NCBI GenBank assembly: GCA_003223645.1
Contig: QHVT01000003.1
Coordinates: forward strand, 1-64,000
DNA length: 64,000 nt
Direction: 5' to 3'
Source: Acidobacteriota bacterium
GTDB lineage: Bacteria; Acidobacteriota; Thermoanaerobaculia; Gp7-AA8
A model generated the notes under the pieces. The model did no database searches, was not told the DNA's origin, and saw only the letters and a program-made list of their open reading frames with translations. Both the position numbers and the translations under genes were made by a program. Positions 48,549 to 57,085 of this stretch are shown one piece after another. The first letter of the stretch is position 1, and each line of letters begins with the position of its first letter.

Positions 48549-49017
48549 TGTTTCGCGAGAGCAGTTAGCGATGAAGGATGAAGGATGAAGGATGACTCGC
48601 GATTTGTGCGATCGAACTAAAACGTTCGCATTGCGAATCATCAGGCTTTCATCAGCGTTACCGCGGCGTCGTGAGGCGACCGTGATGGCGCGACAAGTGC
48701 TGCGCGCCGGCACGTCTGTCGGCTCTCATTGTCGCGAGGCTTATCGTGCCCGGTCGAATGCGGAATTGGTCAGTAAACTCGAAACCGCCTTGCAGGAACT
48801 CGACGAGACAAGCTACTGGCTCGAGTTGATCAGCGAATCGAACGTGATGCCTACACAACGACTCGCGCCGCTGATCCAAGAAGCCGACGAACTGACGCGC
48901 ATTCTGGTAGCTTCTGTAAAAACGATTAAAGCTAATTCGCAAACGTCATGACTAACCCGCATTCATCTTTCATCCTTCATCCTTCATCCTTCATCACTAA
49001 CGCTTCACGAAACAGCC
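48549..49017. mobile_element. Terminal-inverted-repeat element carrying a four-helix-bundle gene
   Basis: The left end is gtgtttcgcgagagcagtta, then gcgatgaagg and gaaggat units. The right end is the complement: gttagtgatgaaggatgaag preceded by the inverted tgtttcgtgaa. Arms contain three to five tandem 7-bp gaaggat units. The single gene inside encodes a four-helix-bundle protein. The architecture resembles the intervening sequences found in some bacterial 23S rRNA genes, but here the element is between two metabolic genes. A gene-less copy with the same termini is at 46354-46464. Confidence 0.8.
48592..48951 (+). CDS. Four-helix-bundle protein (23S intervening-sequence/Avd type)
   Basis: 119 residues: LCDRTKTFALRIIRLSSALPRR then ATVMARQVLRAGTSVGSHCREAYRARSNAELVSKLETALQELDETSYWLELI. 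This is the typical four-helix-bundle (TIGR02436) pattern of proteins encoded in 23S rRNA intervening sequences, related to the Avd factor of diversity-generating retroelements. The start ATG is part of the left repeat arm, whose gaagg units also provide Shine-Dalgarno-like sequence. Basic, soluble, no catalytic motif. It probably binds nucleic acid or a partner enzyme. No reverse transcriptase or transposase gene lies nearby. Confidence 0.9.
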   Translation: MTRDLCDRTKTFALRIIRLSSALPRRREATVMARQVLRAGTSVGSHCREAYRARSNAELVSKLETALQELDETSYWLELISESNVMPTQRLAPLIQEADELTRILVASVKTIKANSQTS

Positions 49018-49021
49018 GCCT

Positions 49022-50194
49022 ATGAAAAACCGCGCAATCGTCATCGTCTGCGACTCTCTCGGTGTCGGCGAGCTTCCTGATGCCGCCGACTTCGGCGATG
49101 AGGGCTCCAACACCCTCGGCCACGTGCTCGACTCGCAGCACCCGCAACTCCCTACACTCACGCGCCTCGGCCTGCTGCACGCGCTTCCGACGCCGGCAAC
49201 GACGGACAACCCGTCGAGTGCGTACGGGCGGATGGCCGAGGTTAGTGCGGGGAAGGATACGACCACGGGGCATTGGGAAATGATGGGGCTCATCGTGAAG
49301 GATCCGTTCCGCACGTATCCGAACGGGTTTCCCCGCGAGATCATCGAAGAATACGAGCGGCGGATCGGGCGGAAGACGCTCGGAAACAAGCCGGCATCCG
49401 GCACGGTGATCCTCGACGAGCTCGGCGAAGAGCACGTGCGCACCGGATATCCGATCGTGTACACGTCGGCGGACTCGGTGTTCCAGGTCGCGGCGCATGA
49501 GGAAGTGATTCCGGTCGAGGAGTTGTGGCGCATCTGCGCCATCGCGCGCGAATTGATGCGCGGCGAGAACAATGTCGGGCGCATCATCGCGCGGCCCTTC
49601 GTCGGCACGGGGAAGGGTCACTTCAAACGCACGCCGAATCGCAAAGACTTTTCCGTGCGGCCGACGGGCGAGACGGTTGTCGAGCGCGCGCACAACGCGG
49701 GACGGCGCGTGATCGGACTCGGCAAGATCGCCGACATCTTCGATCGCGTCGGCATCGATCAGGAGATCCGCACGGAGTCGAACTCCGACGGCATGCGCAA
49801 GACGATCGATCTCATTCGGCAGTCGAACGCCGATTTCATCTTCACGAATCTGGTCGACTTCGACTCGAAGTACGGCCATCGCAACGATGCCGTCGGCTAC
49901 GCGAAAGCGCTGGAGACGTTCGACACCGAGCTCGCCGCTCTCTTGGACTCGATGCAGCAGGATGATCTCTTGTTCATCACCGCCGATCACGGCTGCGATC
50001 CGACCGACGTCTCGACCGATCACACGCGCGAGTACGTGCCGCTGCTCGTCGCCGGTCCGCGCATCCAGGGCGCGCGCCCGCTCGGCACGCGCTCCACGTT
50101 CGGCGACCTCGGCGCCACGATTTGCGAGTACCTCTCGCTGCCGCAAACCGGCCTCGCGGGAAAGAGCGTCCTTTCGGAACTGGGGGTGGTGTGA
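49022..50194 (+). CDS. deoB: Phosphopentomutase
   Basis: 390 residues, standard length. Alkaline-phosphatase-superfamily metalloenzyme that converts (deoxy)ribose-1-phosphate to the 5-phosphate, the step after pdp. Motifs: [34 protein letters not shown] (metal Asp), [15 protein letters not shown] (catalytic Thr), [12 protein letters not shown] and [10 protein letters not shown]. The start ATG lies 4 bp from the right end of the inserted element, so the native leader has been replaced. The stop TGA overlaps the next start by one base (tgatg). Confidence 0.96.
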   Translation: MKNRAIVIVCDSLGVGELPDAADFGDEGSNTLGHVLDSQHPQLPTLTRLGLLHALPTPATTDNPSSAYGRMAEVSAGKDTTTGHWEMMGLIVKDPFRTYPNGFPREIIEEYERRIGRKTLGNKPASGTVILDELGEEHVRTGYPIVYTSADSVFQVAAHEEVIPVEELWRICAIARELMRGENNVGRIIARPFVGTGKGHFKRTPNRKDFSVRPTGETVVERAHNAGRRVIGLGKIADIFDRVGIDQEIRTESNSDGMRKTIDLIRQSNADFIFTNLVDFDSKYGHRNDAVGYAKALETFDTELAALLDSMQQDDLLFITADHGCDPTDVSTDHTREYVPLLVAGPRIQGARPLGTRSTFGDLGATICEYLSLPQTGLAGKSVLSELGVV

Positions 50195-51129
50195 TGAGGC
50201 GTGTGGTTCTGATTCTGATGTTCCTCTTCGCGGCGAGTGCACTGGCGCAGCCGTCCTCGATAGTTCAGCAAACGCCTTTCGTGCAACAAGTCTCCGACGA
50301 CGCGCTCGTCGTCGATCGCGTCGCCCAAGCGTCGAAGCGCGATCTGCCGCGCGATCTGTTGAAGCGGATCGTCAACGAAGACGTCGATCTGCTTCGCGGC
50401 AAGCGTCCGGACGGCTCGTTTCAATACGCGACGTACGAGCGTTTCGAAGCGGCACGCGCGACGCAGTCATTCTCGGTGCAGCCGCGCAAGGACCAGATGG
50501 AGACGGACGAGGTGAAGGGCTCGTTCATCTATCGCGTCGTGCTCGAAGTGCCGACGCGGCGTCTGCTCGTGCGCAAGAACCTGCCGGTCTGGATCGAGCG
50601 CGTCGACATCGAGATGGTGGCGGAAGGGAAGTCGCAGACGGAGCGCAGCTCGGTCGATGTGAAAGCGTGGATGCAGCCGGGCGACGTCAAGCCGATCGAT
50701 CTCCCGGCCGTAGCCCGGCAGGTGAAGATCGGAATCGTGGCGAACGGCGATCCGAAAGGCTACGGCAATCTCGACGTCGTGCTCGTGCAGGCGCGCATCG
50801 TCGACAACGCCGACAGTCCGTACGCGCAGGCGGTCGCGTCCGCGAAGGCGATGCAGCGCGCGCTCGACAACGGCGACATCCCCTCGCTTCGCGCATCCGC
50901 GCAACGCGTCCGCGACGTGCTCGGCGCGCCTGTGCGACAGGTCGCGGCCGCTCCGTCTCCATCTCCGTCACAGTCGACCATGACGGTTACCGCCGCGCCG
51001 GACGCTGCGGCTCAGGTAGAAATGCAGACCGAACTGCAGCTCATTGAAGACCTGCTCACGGGCAGCGAGGCGGAGCGTCGCGAAGGGCTCGATCAACTAC
51101 ATCAGCTCATCCGGAAAATGCGCCGGTAG
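50194..51129 (+). CDS. Secreted protein of unknown function
   Basis: 311 residues from ATG at 50194 in a TGATG overlap with deoB. Signal peptide [19 protein letters not shown]. The middle region is beta-rich (YRVVLEVPTRRLLVRKNLPVWIERVDIEM). A Pro/Ser-rich linker (APSPSPSQST) precedes a C-terminal helical tail (TELQLIEDLLTGSEAERREGLDQL). No family recognised. Co-transcribed with deoB by spacing but functionally unrelated as far as I can see. Confidence 0.75.
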   Translation: MRRVVLILMFLFAASALAQPSSIVQQTPFVQQVSDDALVVDRVAQASKRDLPRDLLKRIVNEDVDLLRGKRPDGSFQYATYERFEAARATQSFSVQPRKDQMETDEVKGSFIYRVVLEVPTRRLLVRKNLPVWIERVDIEMVAEGKSQTERSSVDVKAWMQPGDVKPIDLPAVARQVKIGIVANGDPKGYGNLDVVLVQARIVDNADSPYAQAVASAKAMQRALDNGDIPSLRASAQRVRDVLGAPVRQVAAAPSPSPSQSTMTVTAAPDAAAQVEMQTELQLIEDLLTGSEAERREGLDQLHQLIRKMRR

Positions 51130-51166
51130 AGCCCGAAAACCTTCGATTTTTATACTTTTTGGTGGT

Positions 51167-51195
51167 TTGACGACACGCGCTCCGTGACGTAGAAT
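51167..51195 (+). promoter_or_regulatory. Sigma-70-type promoter for carD
   Basis: The -35 box ttgacg (51167-51172) and the -10 box tagaat (51190-51195) are separated by exactly 17 bp. An AT-rich stretch (tttttatactttttggt) lies just upstream. It is located about 50 bp before the carD start. Confidence 0.7.
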
Positions 51196-51230
51196 GCCTG
51201 TCCCTCAAGTTGTTGTCTCAGCAATTTCCG

Positions 51231-51246
51231 AAAGGAGCCTCACTTG
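51231..51246 (+). promoter_or_regulatory. Ribosome binding site deciding a TTG start
   Basis: aaaggag at 51231-51237 is 6 bp before TTG 51244. The next in-frame ATG (51253) would be 15 bp away, too far for normal use. This supports the TTG start of carD. Confidence 0.6.
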
Positions 51247-51762
51247 TCGTCAATGAAACTAGGATTCAAGGTCGGGGACAAGCTCGTTTATCCCAACCAT
51301 GGTGTCACGGTCGTGGAGCATATCGGTGAATCACCGATCATGCCCCCGGGGGACAGCTACTATCACCTTCGGCTTCTCGCGACCAACTCGCGGCTGATGG
51401 TGCCGATCATGAACACGGACCGCGTCGGTCTTCGCCGCCTGTATCAGCAGAAGGAGATCAAAGGTCTCCTCAGCCTGCTCGAGCAGAAGCTGGTGAAGAG
51501 CCACACGGACTGGAAAGGCCGTTACCGCGAGAACCTCGAGAAGATGAAGACCGGCCGCCTCGAGGACGTCGCCGAAGTTCTCAAGAACCTCAACGAAGTG
51601 CAGAAGCGCAAGAGCCTCTCCTTCCGCGAGAAGAAAATGTACGACCGCGCCAAGTACCTGCTCGTCAGCGAAGTCGCGATCGTGAAAAACATCCCTGAGC
51701 CGGAGGCGGAGAAGCTCATTCACAAGTGCCTCGAGAAGTCGCTCGCGACGACGGGCCACTAA
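51244..51762 (+). CDS. carD: CarD-family transcriptional regulator
   Basis: 172 residues from TTG at 51244. The N-terminal RNA polymerase-interacting Tudor-like domain (about 5-70: FKVGDKLVYPNHGVTVVEHIGES) is followed by a helical DNA-minor-groove domain (about 75-165). CarD proteins bind RNA polymerase beta and stabilise the open complex, with wide effects on rRNA transcription and stress response. A good promoter and ribosome binding site are visible upstream and a hairpin terminator downstream, so it is a single-gene unit. Confidence 0.94.
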   Translation: MSSMKLGFKVGDKLVYPNHGVTVVEHIGESPIMPPGDSYYHLRLLATNSRLMVPIMNTDRVGLRRLYQQKEIKGLLSLLEQKLVKSHTDWKGRYRENLEKMKTGRLEDVAEVLKNLNEVQKRKSLSFREKKMYDRAKYLLVSEVAIVKNIPEPEAEKLIHKCLEKSLATTGH

Positions 51763-51787
51763 CCTCGGTTACCGCGATCTGTTTGCG

Positions 51788-51813
51788 TGCCGCCTTTGGG
51801 CGGCACTTTTTTA
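51788..51813 (+). terminator. Rho-independent terminator after carD
   Basis: Stem gtgccgcc / ggcggcac with a tttg-type loop is followed by a run of six T residues. It begins about 25 bp after the carD stop. Confidence 0.88.
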
Positions 51814-51901
51814 TTGTGAATTGTGAATTGTGAATTGTGGATTGAGCCGCGAGAGGCTTCTCAATTCACAATCCTCAATCCTCAATTCACAATTCTCAAT
51901 T
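51814..51901. repeat. Palindrome with tandem 7-bp units (gaattgt type)
   Basis: The left arm is ttgtgaattgtgaattgtga and further units. The right arm is tcaattcacaatcctcaatc and more, ending aattctcaatt. It fills the gap between the carD terminator and lipA. Confidence 0.9.
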
Positions 51902-51909
51902 AGCTTCAC

Positions 51910-52770
51910 ATGCTTCCTCCCTGGATCCGCGAGAAAAAACTGAATCTCGCTTCGCTCCGCGAAGTGAAGACGATGCTGCGCGAACGCGAGCTGCACTCCG
52001 TTTGCGAGTCGCTGGCCTGCCCCAATCGCACGGAGTGTTTCTCGCGCGGCACCGCCACGTTCATGATTCTCGGCGATGTCTGCACGCGCTCGTGCGGCTT
52101 CTGCAACGTGACGACCGGACGTCCGTACGCGCCGCCTTCGAAGGATGAGCCGCGCGCGATCGCGGAAACCGCGCGGCGACTCGGATTGCGCCACGTCGTC
52201 GTCACGTGCGTGACGCGCGACGATCTCGCCGACGGCGGCGCGCAGCAGTTCGCGGAGACGATTCGCGAATTGCGCATCGCGCTTCCCGACGCCGCGGTCG
52301 AAGTGCTCACGTCCGACTTTCGCGGGAATCGCGACGCGGTGCGTACGGTGATCGAGGCGAAGCCGGACTACTTCAATCACAACGTCGAGACCGTGCCGCG
52401 GCTGTACGACTTCGTCCGCCCCGGCTCGCGCTTCGAGCGCTCGCTCGCCGTGTTGCGCGAAGCGAAGTCGCTCGACCCGGAAGTCGTGACGAAGTCGGGA
52501 TTGATGCTCGGCCTCGGCGAGCGCCGCGAGGAAGTGATCGAAGTGCTCGAGCGTCTCCTGGAGTCGCAGGTCGAGATCGTGACGATCGGGCAGTACCTCC
52601 AGCCGAAGCGCGAGAAGCTCGACGTCGTCGAGTACGTCCATCCCGACGTCTTCGACGAGTACCGCGCCATCGGCGAAGACCTCGGCTTCCGCGCTGTGTT
52701 TTCCGGTCCCTTTGTGCGAAGCTCGTACATGGCGGATGTGGTGGCCTCATCCAACCATGCGAGAGCCTGA
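51910..52770 (+). CDS. lipA: Lipoyl synthase
   Basis: 286 residues. Inserts two sulfurs into protein-bound octanoyl groups. It has both iron-sulfur cluster motifs: the auxiliary CESLACPNRTEC and the radical SAM CTRSCGFC. The closing RSSYMA serine ligand motif is also present, along with ATFMILGDVCTRSCGFC and GLMLGLGE. The start ATG at 51910 has the family opening LPPWIREK. It overlaps the downstream recombinase gene by 14 bp. Confidence 0.96.
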   Translation: MLPPWIREKKLNLASLREVKTMLRERELHSVCESLACPNRTECFSRGTATFMILGDVCTRSCGFCNVTTGRPYAPPSKDEPRAIAETARRLGLRHVVVTCVTRDDLADGGAQQFAETIRELRIALPDAAVEVLTSDFRGNRDAVRTVIEAKPDYFNHNVETVPRLYDFVRPGSRFERSLAVLREAKSLDPEVVTKSGLMLGLGERREEVIEVLERLLESQVEIVTIGQYLQPKREKLDVVEYVHPDVFDEYRAIGEDLGFRAVFSGPFVRSSYMADVVASSNHARA

Positions 52771-53671
52771 CAAAGAGAAAACGCAGTTCTTCACCACGTA
52801 TCTCCCGATCTACCTCGACTTCCTCGCCGTCGAGAAAGGTCTCGCGAAAAACTCGCTCTCGTCTTACGCGACGGACCTGCGCCGCTTCGGCCACTGGCTG
52901 AGCGATCAGTCCATCGAGATCGAGCGCGTCGAGCGCATTCATCTCGTCAAATACTTTCAGTCGCTGCGCGGCGCCGGCATCTCCGCGCGCTCCGTCGCGC
53001 GGGCGCTCGCGGCGATTCGCGGGATGTTCCGCTTCCTCGTCGCGGAGCGTCATCTGAAGGCGGATCCGACGGAGAACCTCGAGAATCCGAAGCTCTGGTC
53101 GACGCTGCCGAAGTCGATTCTTCCGACGGAAATCGACGCACTGTTAGCCGCGCCCGATCGCACGACCGCGGAGGGACTGCGCGACGCGGCGATGCTCGAG
53201 CTGCTCTACGCAACGGGACTGCGCGTCAGCGAGCTGATCAAAGTGCGAATCGACGATGTGGTGATGGACGCGGGATTCCTGCGCACGATCGGCAAAGGCT
53301 CGAAGGAAAGAATCGTTCCGTTCGGCGACGCCGCGCGCGACGCGATCCTGCGCTATCGCGAGAGCGGACGTTCCGCATTCGATAAGCACGCCGATCCGCA
53401 TCTCTTTTTGTCGCGCCGCGGACGTCCGATGACGCGGCAATCGTTCTGGATGAAGATCGTGCGCTACGCGCGCGTGGCGGGGATCAAGACGCACATTTCG
53501 CCGCACGTGCTGCGCCATTCGTTCGCCACGCACCTCCTCGAAAACGGCGCCGACCTGCGCTCCGTGCAGATGATGCTCGGCCACGCCGACATCTCGACGA
53601 CGCAGATCTACACACACGTTTCGCGGGCTCGTCTGCAGCGGATATATGAGCAGTTCCACCCGCGGGCGTGA
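52757..53671 (+). CDS. xerD: Tyrosine recombinase XerC/XerD-like
   Basis: 304 residues, standard Xer length. The N-terminal SAM-like core-binding domain (about 10-100) precedes a catalytic domain with LLYATGLRVSELIKVR (first Arg), a GKGSKERIVP Lys strand, HVLRHSFATHLLENGADLRSVQMMLGH (HxxR, His) and the nucleophile Tyr in TQIYTHV. All five catalytic residues are visible. Probably the chromosome dimer resolution recombinase. Its start overlaps lipA. It could also act on other sites such as the palindromes nearby, but there is no direct evidence for that. Confidence 0.9.
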   Translation: MREPDKEKTQFFTTYLPIYLDFLAVEKGLAKNSLSSYATDLRRFGHWLSDQSIEIERVERIHLVKYFQSLRGAGISARSVARALAAIRGMFRFLVAERHLKADPTENLENPKLWSTLPKSILPTEIDALLAAPDRTTAEGLRDAAMLELLYATGLRVSELIKVRIDDVVMDAGFLRTIGKGSKERIVPFGDAARDAILRYRESGRSAFDKHADPHLFLSRRGRPMTRQSFWMKIVRYARVAGIKTHISPHVLRHSFATHLLENGADLRSVQMMLGHADISTTQIYTHVSRARLQRIYEQFHPRA

Positions 53672-53783
53672 GTCTGCCAGCCTCCCAGCCTCCTGGCCTC
53701 CAAGCCTCCCAGGAGTGGGCGGGAGGGACTTGGAGGCTTGGAGGCTGGGAGGCTGGGAGGGTGGGAGGGTGGAGGCTGGGAGA
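53672..53783. repeat. Octamer palindrome (gcctccca type)
   Basis: The left arm is gtctgccagcctcccagcct and further units. The right arm is long and rich in gggaggct and ggaggctt units, ending gaggctgggagac. It lies between the recombinase and the transglycosylase, leaving about 50 bp for a promoter. Confidence 0.85.
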
Positions 53784-53831
53784 CCTTTCCCGGGCATAAT
53801 CGTCCCAACCAAGCAGTTGAACCCGATCTCG

Positions 53832-54569
53832 ATGAAACGCGTTTTTCTCGCTCTCGCGATTTGTCTCGCCGCCAACGCGGCGAGCGCGAGCATTGCGGTG
53901 TTCAGCGACGGGCGCAACATGAAGATCGAGGCCTACGCCGTCGAGGAGGACACGATCCATCTCACGTTCGCCGGCGGTGGGAAGATGTCGATGGCGCTGA
54001 CGCGCATCGAGCGCATCGTCGACGACGAAGTCACGACGCCCGAAGTCGTCGAGGAAGTGAAGAAGATCGTCGAAGAAGGCGTCTTCCCGAAGCGTTCGTG
54101 GAAGTACAGCGAAGTGAGTCCGCCGCTCTGGCAGTCGAAGTACAACGAGATCATCGTCGCCGCCGCGAAGAAGTTCGACGTCGACGCCGCGCTCGTCTCC
54201 GCAGTGATCAAAGCCGAATCCGACTACAACCCGCACGAGCTCTCGCACAAAGGCGCCCGCGGTCTCATGCAGCTGATGCCCGCGACCGCGGAGCGCTTCG
54301 GCGTGAAGAACTCGTTCGATCCTGAAGAGAACATCTACGCGGGAGCGCGTTACCTGAAGTGGCTGCTGAAGACGTTCGACGGCAATGCCGATCTCGCCGT
54401 CGCCGCATACAACGCTGGCGAAGGAAACATCTGGAAGTACAACGGCGTCCCGCCGTTCCGCGAGACCGTCAACTACATCAACCGCATCGCGAAGCACATT
54501 CGCAAGGCGATCGATGAGAACGTGATCGCGAGCGCGGAAGTAGCCTCGGCGGCGAGCGTCAATCGCTAA
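53832..54569 (+). CDS. Soluble lytic murein transglycosylase
   Basis: 245 residues from ATG at 53832 with signal peptide MKRVFLALAICLAANAASAS. An N-terminal DUF4124-like beta domain (about 20-85) precedes an SLT domain with the catalytic Glu in VIKAESDYNP, the GLMQLMPATAERFGV motif and AYNAGEGNIWKYNGVPPFRETVNY. It cleaves peptidoglycan glycan strands in the periplasm. Single-gene unit flanked by palindromes. Confidence 0.92.
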   Translation: MKRVFLALAICLAANAASASIAVFSDGRNMKIEAYAVEEDTIHLTFAGGGKMSMALTRIERIVDDEVTTPEVVEEVKKIVEEGVFPKRSWKYSEVSPPLWQSKYNEIIVAAAKKFDVDAALVSAVIKAESDYNPHELSHKGARGLMQLMPATAERFGVKNSFDPEENIYAGARYLKWLLKTFDGNADLAVAAYNAGEGNIWKYNGVPPFRETVNYINRIAKHIRKAIDENVIASAEVASAASVNR

Positions 54570-54570
54570 T

Positions 54571-54632
54571 GGTGTAGCGCAGGCTTTCCAGCCTGCGCCC
54601 CGGGAGGCGGGCTGGAAAGCCCGCCCCACACC
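54571..54632. repeat. Palindromic repeat, family C
   Basis: Arms ggtgtagcgcaggctttcca and its complement ending aaagcccgccccacacc. It lies between two convergent genes. Confidence 0.87.
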
Positions 54633-54636
54633 AGCA

Positions 54637-56601
54637 TCAATCGCTCGTGGCGAGCGCCGGCTCGAGCGCAGCCGCGCTCGCCGTCGCCGTCAGCAAGCTG
54701 TCGAACCGCAACACCATCACCGTGCGGTCGTCGTCCGCCGGGCGCGTGCCGGAGTGCCGCGCGATCGCGGCGAGGATTGCGTCGCGCACCGCCGACGGCG
54801 AGCGGTCCTGCTGGCGCGCGAGCAGGGTCTCGAGCTGATCGAAGCCGAACGGCTCTCCGTCCTCGTCCTGCGCTTCGACGATTCCGTCCGAGAGGTACAC
54901 GATCGTGTCTCCTTCGCGCAGCTGTTCTTCAGCGGTGTGCGTGCGCAATTCGGCGCGCACGCCCAAAGGCAGCGACGGCGACTCGATCGAGATCGGCTGA
55001 TTGCTGTCGCGGCGGAGGAGATACGGATAGAGATGACCGGCGTTCGTGTGGCGGATCGTGCGGCGCTCGAGATCGAAGATCGTAAACGCGAGCGTCATGA
55101 ACGCGCGCCGTTCGGTCGAGCGATAGACCAGTTGGTTGAGTCGCTGAAAGAGGGACGTCTCGTCGGCGCCTTCTTCGACGAGCGTCGTGATCGCGGCTTT
55201 CACCATCGCCATCACCAGTCCGGTCGAGAGGCCGTGTCCCGACACGTCGCCGATCGCGACCGCGAGGCGTGATTTGTCGAGGTTGAAGACGTCGTAGTAG
55301 TCGCCGCCGATCGACGTCGTGGGCTCGAAGTGCGCGGAGAACGAGACACCGCCGAATTGCGGGCCTTCGCGCGGCAACAAATTGCGCTGAATCGTCGCGG
55401 CGATCTCGATCTCGCTCTGCAGCCGCTCCTTCTCCGTCACCGACGCGAGCAGCGACGCGATCGACTCGGTCATGCGATCGAACGATATCGCCATCGCGCC
55501 GAGCTGGTTGTTGCGCTTCATCCGGATGCGATACGAGAAGTCGCCGCGCTCGACCGCGCGCGTGCCTTTCTCGATGCGATTCACCGCGCGCGAGATCGAG
55601 AAGATCAGCACCGCCGCGAATGCCGTCGCAATGAAGTACGCGGCCATCAACGTCGCGGCGAGACCGATGATCACCCAGAAGATGACGTGCATCAGCTGCG
55701 AGTTCGTCGCGCCGCCGAAGTAGTACTCGGAGAGTCTGCGCACCGGATTCGAGATCAGCGTGAAGATCCGCGTCTTCGGATTCGTCGCGCCGTCTTTCCA
55801 GTTGAGGACCGTGCCTTCTTCCGTCGTCTCGAAGAAGTAGATGCGGTTCCACGCGAATCCGCGCTCGCCGAAGTCTTTGAAGTGCGCGTCGGCCGGCTGG
55901 ATGTTGACGCCGTCGCGCTCACGCTCGCCGACCGTCGTCGCGCTGATCATTCCGCCGCGCTCTTCGACCTGCTTCGCGAAACGCTCGTCGATCGGCAGCA
56001 CGAGCACGACCGCGCGCGCGCGGCCGTACTGCCGCGCCGAAACGAGCAGCGGCTGCCGTCCGCGGAGCACGAGACCGCTGTAGGTCTTCATCCGCAGCCA
56101 CGCCGGTAGCTTCGCGCCGCTCGCGTTCGCGGTGTCGTACAGCTCGAGCCCTTCCATGCGCGGCCGCCGTCCCTGAATCGCGTAGTCGGCGTTGAGCGAC
56201 TCGAGATAGCCGAGCATGTTCTGCCGTTCCTGGCGATAGCTGGCCTGGCTCGCGACGCCCGCGATGACATACAAAATCGCGATAAGCAGAATCGCGAAGA
56301 GGAAGAACGGCAGCACGCCGATCATCACGTAGCTGAGGAAGAGCCGCCGCCCGACGGTCCAGAACAGCTTGCGCAGGATCCATCGCGCGGCGATGGCGAA
56401 GCCGTAGATGGTGAGCGAGATGACGAGCAGCCAGGCGAAGAAGGAGAGGAGCGCGAACGGACCGAGGGTGCGGTGGAACCGGTCGAGAACGACGCCGGCG
56501 TAATGGAGGATGATGATCGCGGCCACGCCGCAAAGCCAGACCAGGAACGCGGGCGAGATGCCGCGCCGTTTCGTGTCGGGCGGGACGTCCATCGAAGTCA
56601 T
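54637..56601 (-). CDS. Membrane-anchored PP2C-type (SpoIIE) phosphatase with HAMP
   Basis: 654 residues. Three hydrophobic segments near the N-terminus (about 15-40, 48-75, 90-115), an extracytoplasmic sensor region (about 120-300), and a membrane helix (about 305-335). A HAMP domain (about 335-385) and a SpoIIE/PP2C catalytic domain (about 420-640) follow. Metal-binding Asp residues lie in SIGGDYYDVF, IGDVSGHGLSTGLV and YLSDGIVEAQD. It resembles RsbU-type phosphatases that regulate anti-sigma factor antagonists. No anti-sigma genes lie nearby. Confidence 0.92.
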   Translation of the reverse strand: MTSMDVPPDTKRRGISPAFLVWLCGVAAIIILHYAGVVLDRFHRTLGPFALLSFFAWLLVISLTIYGFAIAARWILRKLFWTVGRRLFLSYVMIGVLPFFLFAILLIAILYVIAGVASQASYRQERQNMLGYLESLNADYAIQGRRPRMEGLELYDTANASGAKLPAWLRMKTYSGLVLRGRQPLLVSARQYGRARAVVLVLPIDERFAKQVEERGGMISATTVGERERDGVNIQPADAHFKDFGERGFAWNRIYFFETTEEGTVLNWKDGATNPKTRIFTLISNPVRRLSEYYFGGATNSQLMHVIFWVIIGLAATLMAAYFIATAFAAVLIFSISRAVNRIEKGTRAVERGDFSYRIRMKRNNQLGAMAISFDRMTESIASLLASVTEKERLQSEIEIAATIQRNLLPREGPQFGGVSFSAHFEPTTSIGGDYYDVFNLDKSRLAVAIGDVSGHGLSTGLVMAMVKAAITTLVEEGADETSLFQRLNQLVYRSTERRAFMTLAFTIFDLERRTIRHTNAGHLYPYLLRRDSNQPISIESPSLPLGVRAELRTHTAEEQLREGDTIVYLSDGIVEAQDEDGEPFGFDQLETLLARQQDRSPSAVRDAILAAIARHSGTRPADDDRTVMVLRFDSLLTATASAAALEPALATSD

Positions 56602-56686
56602 AATGACACAGCCGGCTGCACTGATTTCTACGTGTGGAATTTCCGGCGGTTTCAGGTTTGTCTAAAGCGATTCGAGGTCGTCCGGA

Positions 56687-57085
56687 ATGTCCAAGGTTCG
56701 TATCGCAGCAGTCGTCGTGTCGTTGTTCGCTGCCGCTCAGCTCGCGTCGGGGGCGCAGTGCGTGAACAAGTTCGTCACCACGCGCCAGGGCGTGCGCCAG
56801 GTCGTGACGCTGCTCACCGGCAAGCTCACGTTCCAGGAAGCGCAGGACCTCGCGAAAGCGATCAGCAACAAACAGTCGCCGCCGCTGGAGTGGGTGGACG
56901 ACGGCGGCAAGTCGATCGCGAGGCAAACGGGCCCGCTCCAGGTCATCCGTCCGATGCCGGTCGGCTGCGACGGAAAGACCTCGGGCGTCGTGATGATCGT
57001 TACGTTCGGTGCCGCGATATCGCCGGCGAAGAAGATGAACGTGAAGTTCGACGCGAAGACGACGGTCGCGTTCGAGCAGCAGTAG
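56687..57085 (+). CDS. Secreted hypothetical protein
   Basis: 132 residues with a signal peptide (MSKVRIAAVVVSLFAAAQLASGAQ). Two cysteines (C25, and one in PVGCDGKT) could form a disulfide. The mature domain is alpha/beta with a C-terminal beta stretch (VVMIVTFGAAISPAKKMNVKF). No family recognised. It is divergent from the PP2C gene and its stop codon is directly followed by the end of the convergent hydratase gene. Confidence 0.75.
   Translation: MSKVRIAAVVVSLFAAAQLASGAQCVNKFVTTRQGVRQVVTLLTGKLTFQEAQDLAKAISNKQSPPLEWVDDGGKSIARQTGPLQVIRPMPVGCDGKTSGVVMIVTFGAAISPAKKMNVKFDAKTTVAFEQQ

Noticed and set aside
48549-49017. A full diversity-generating retroelement
   Set aside because: The four-helix-bundle protein is Avd-related, but no reverse transcriptase, template repeat or variable repeat was seen in the window.
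52757-53671. Integrase of a genomic island
   Set aside because: The recombinase has the length and motifs of housekeeping Xer proteins, overlaps lipA, and no att sites or phage genes are nearby.
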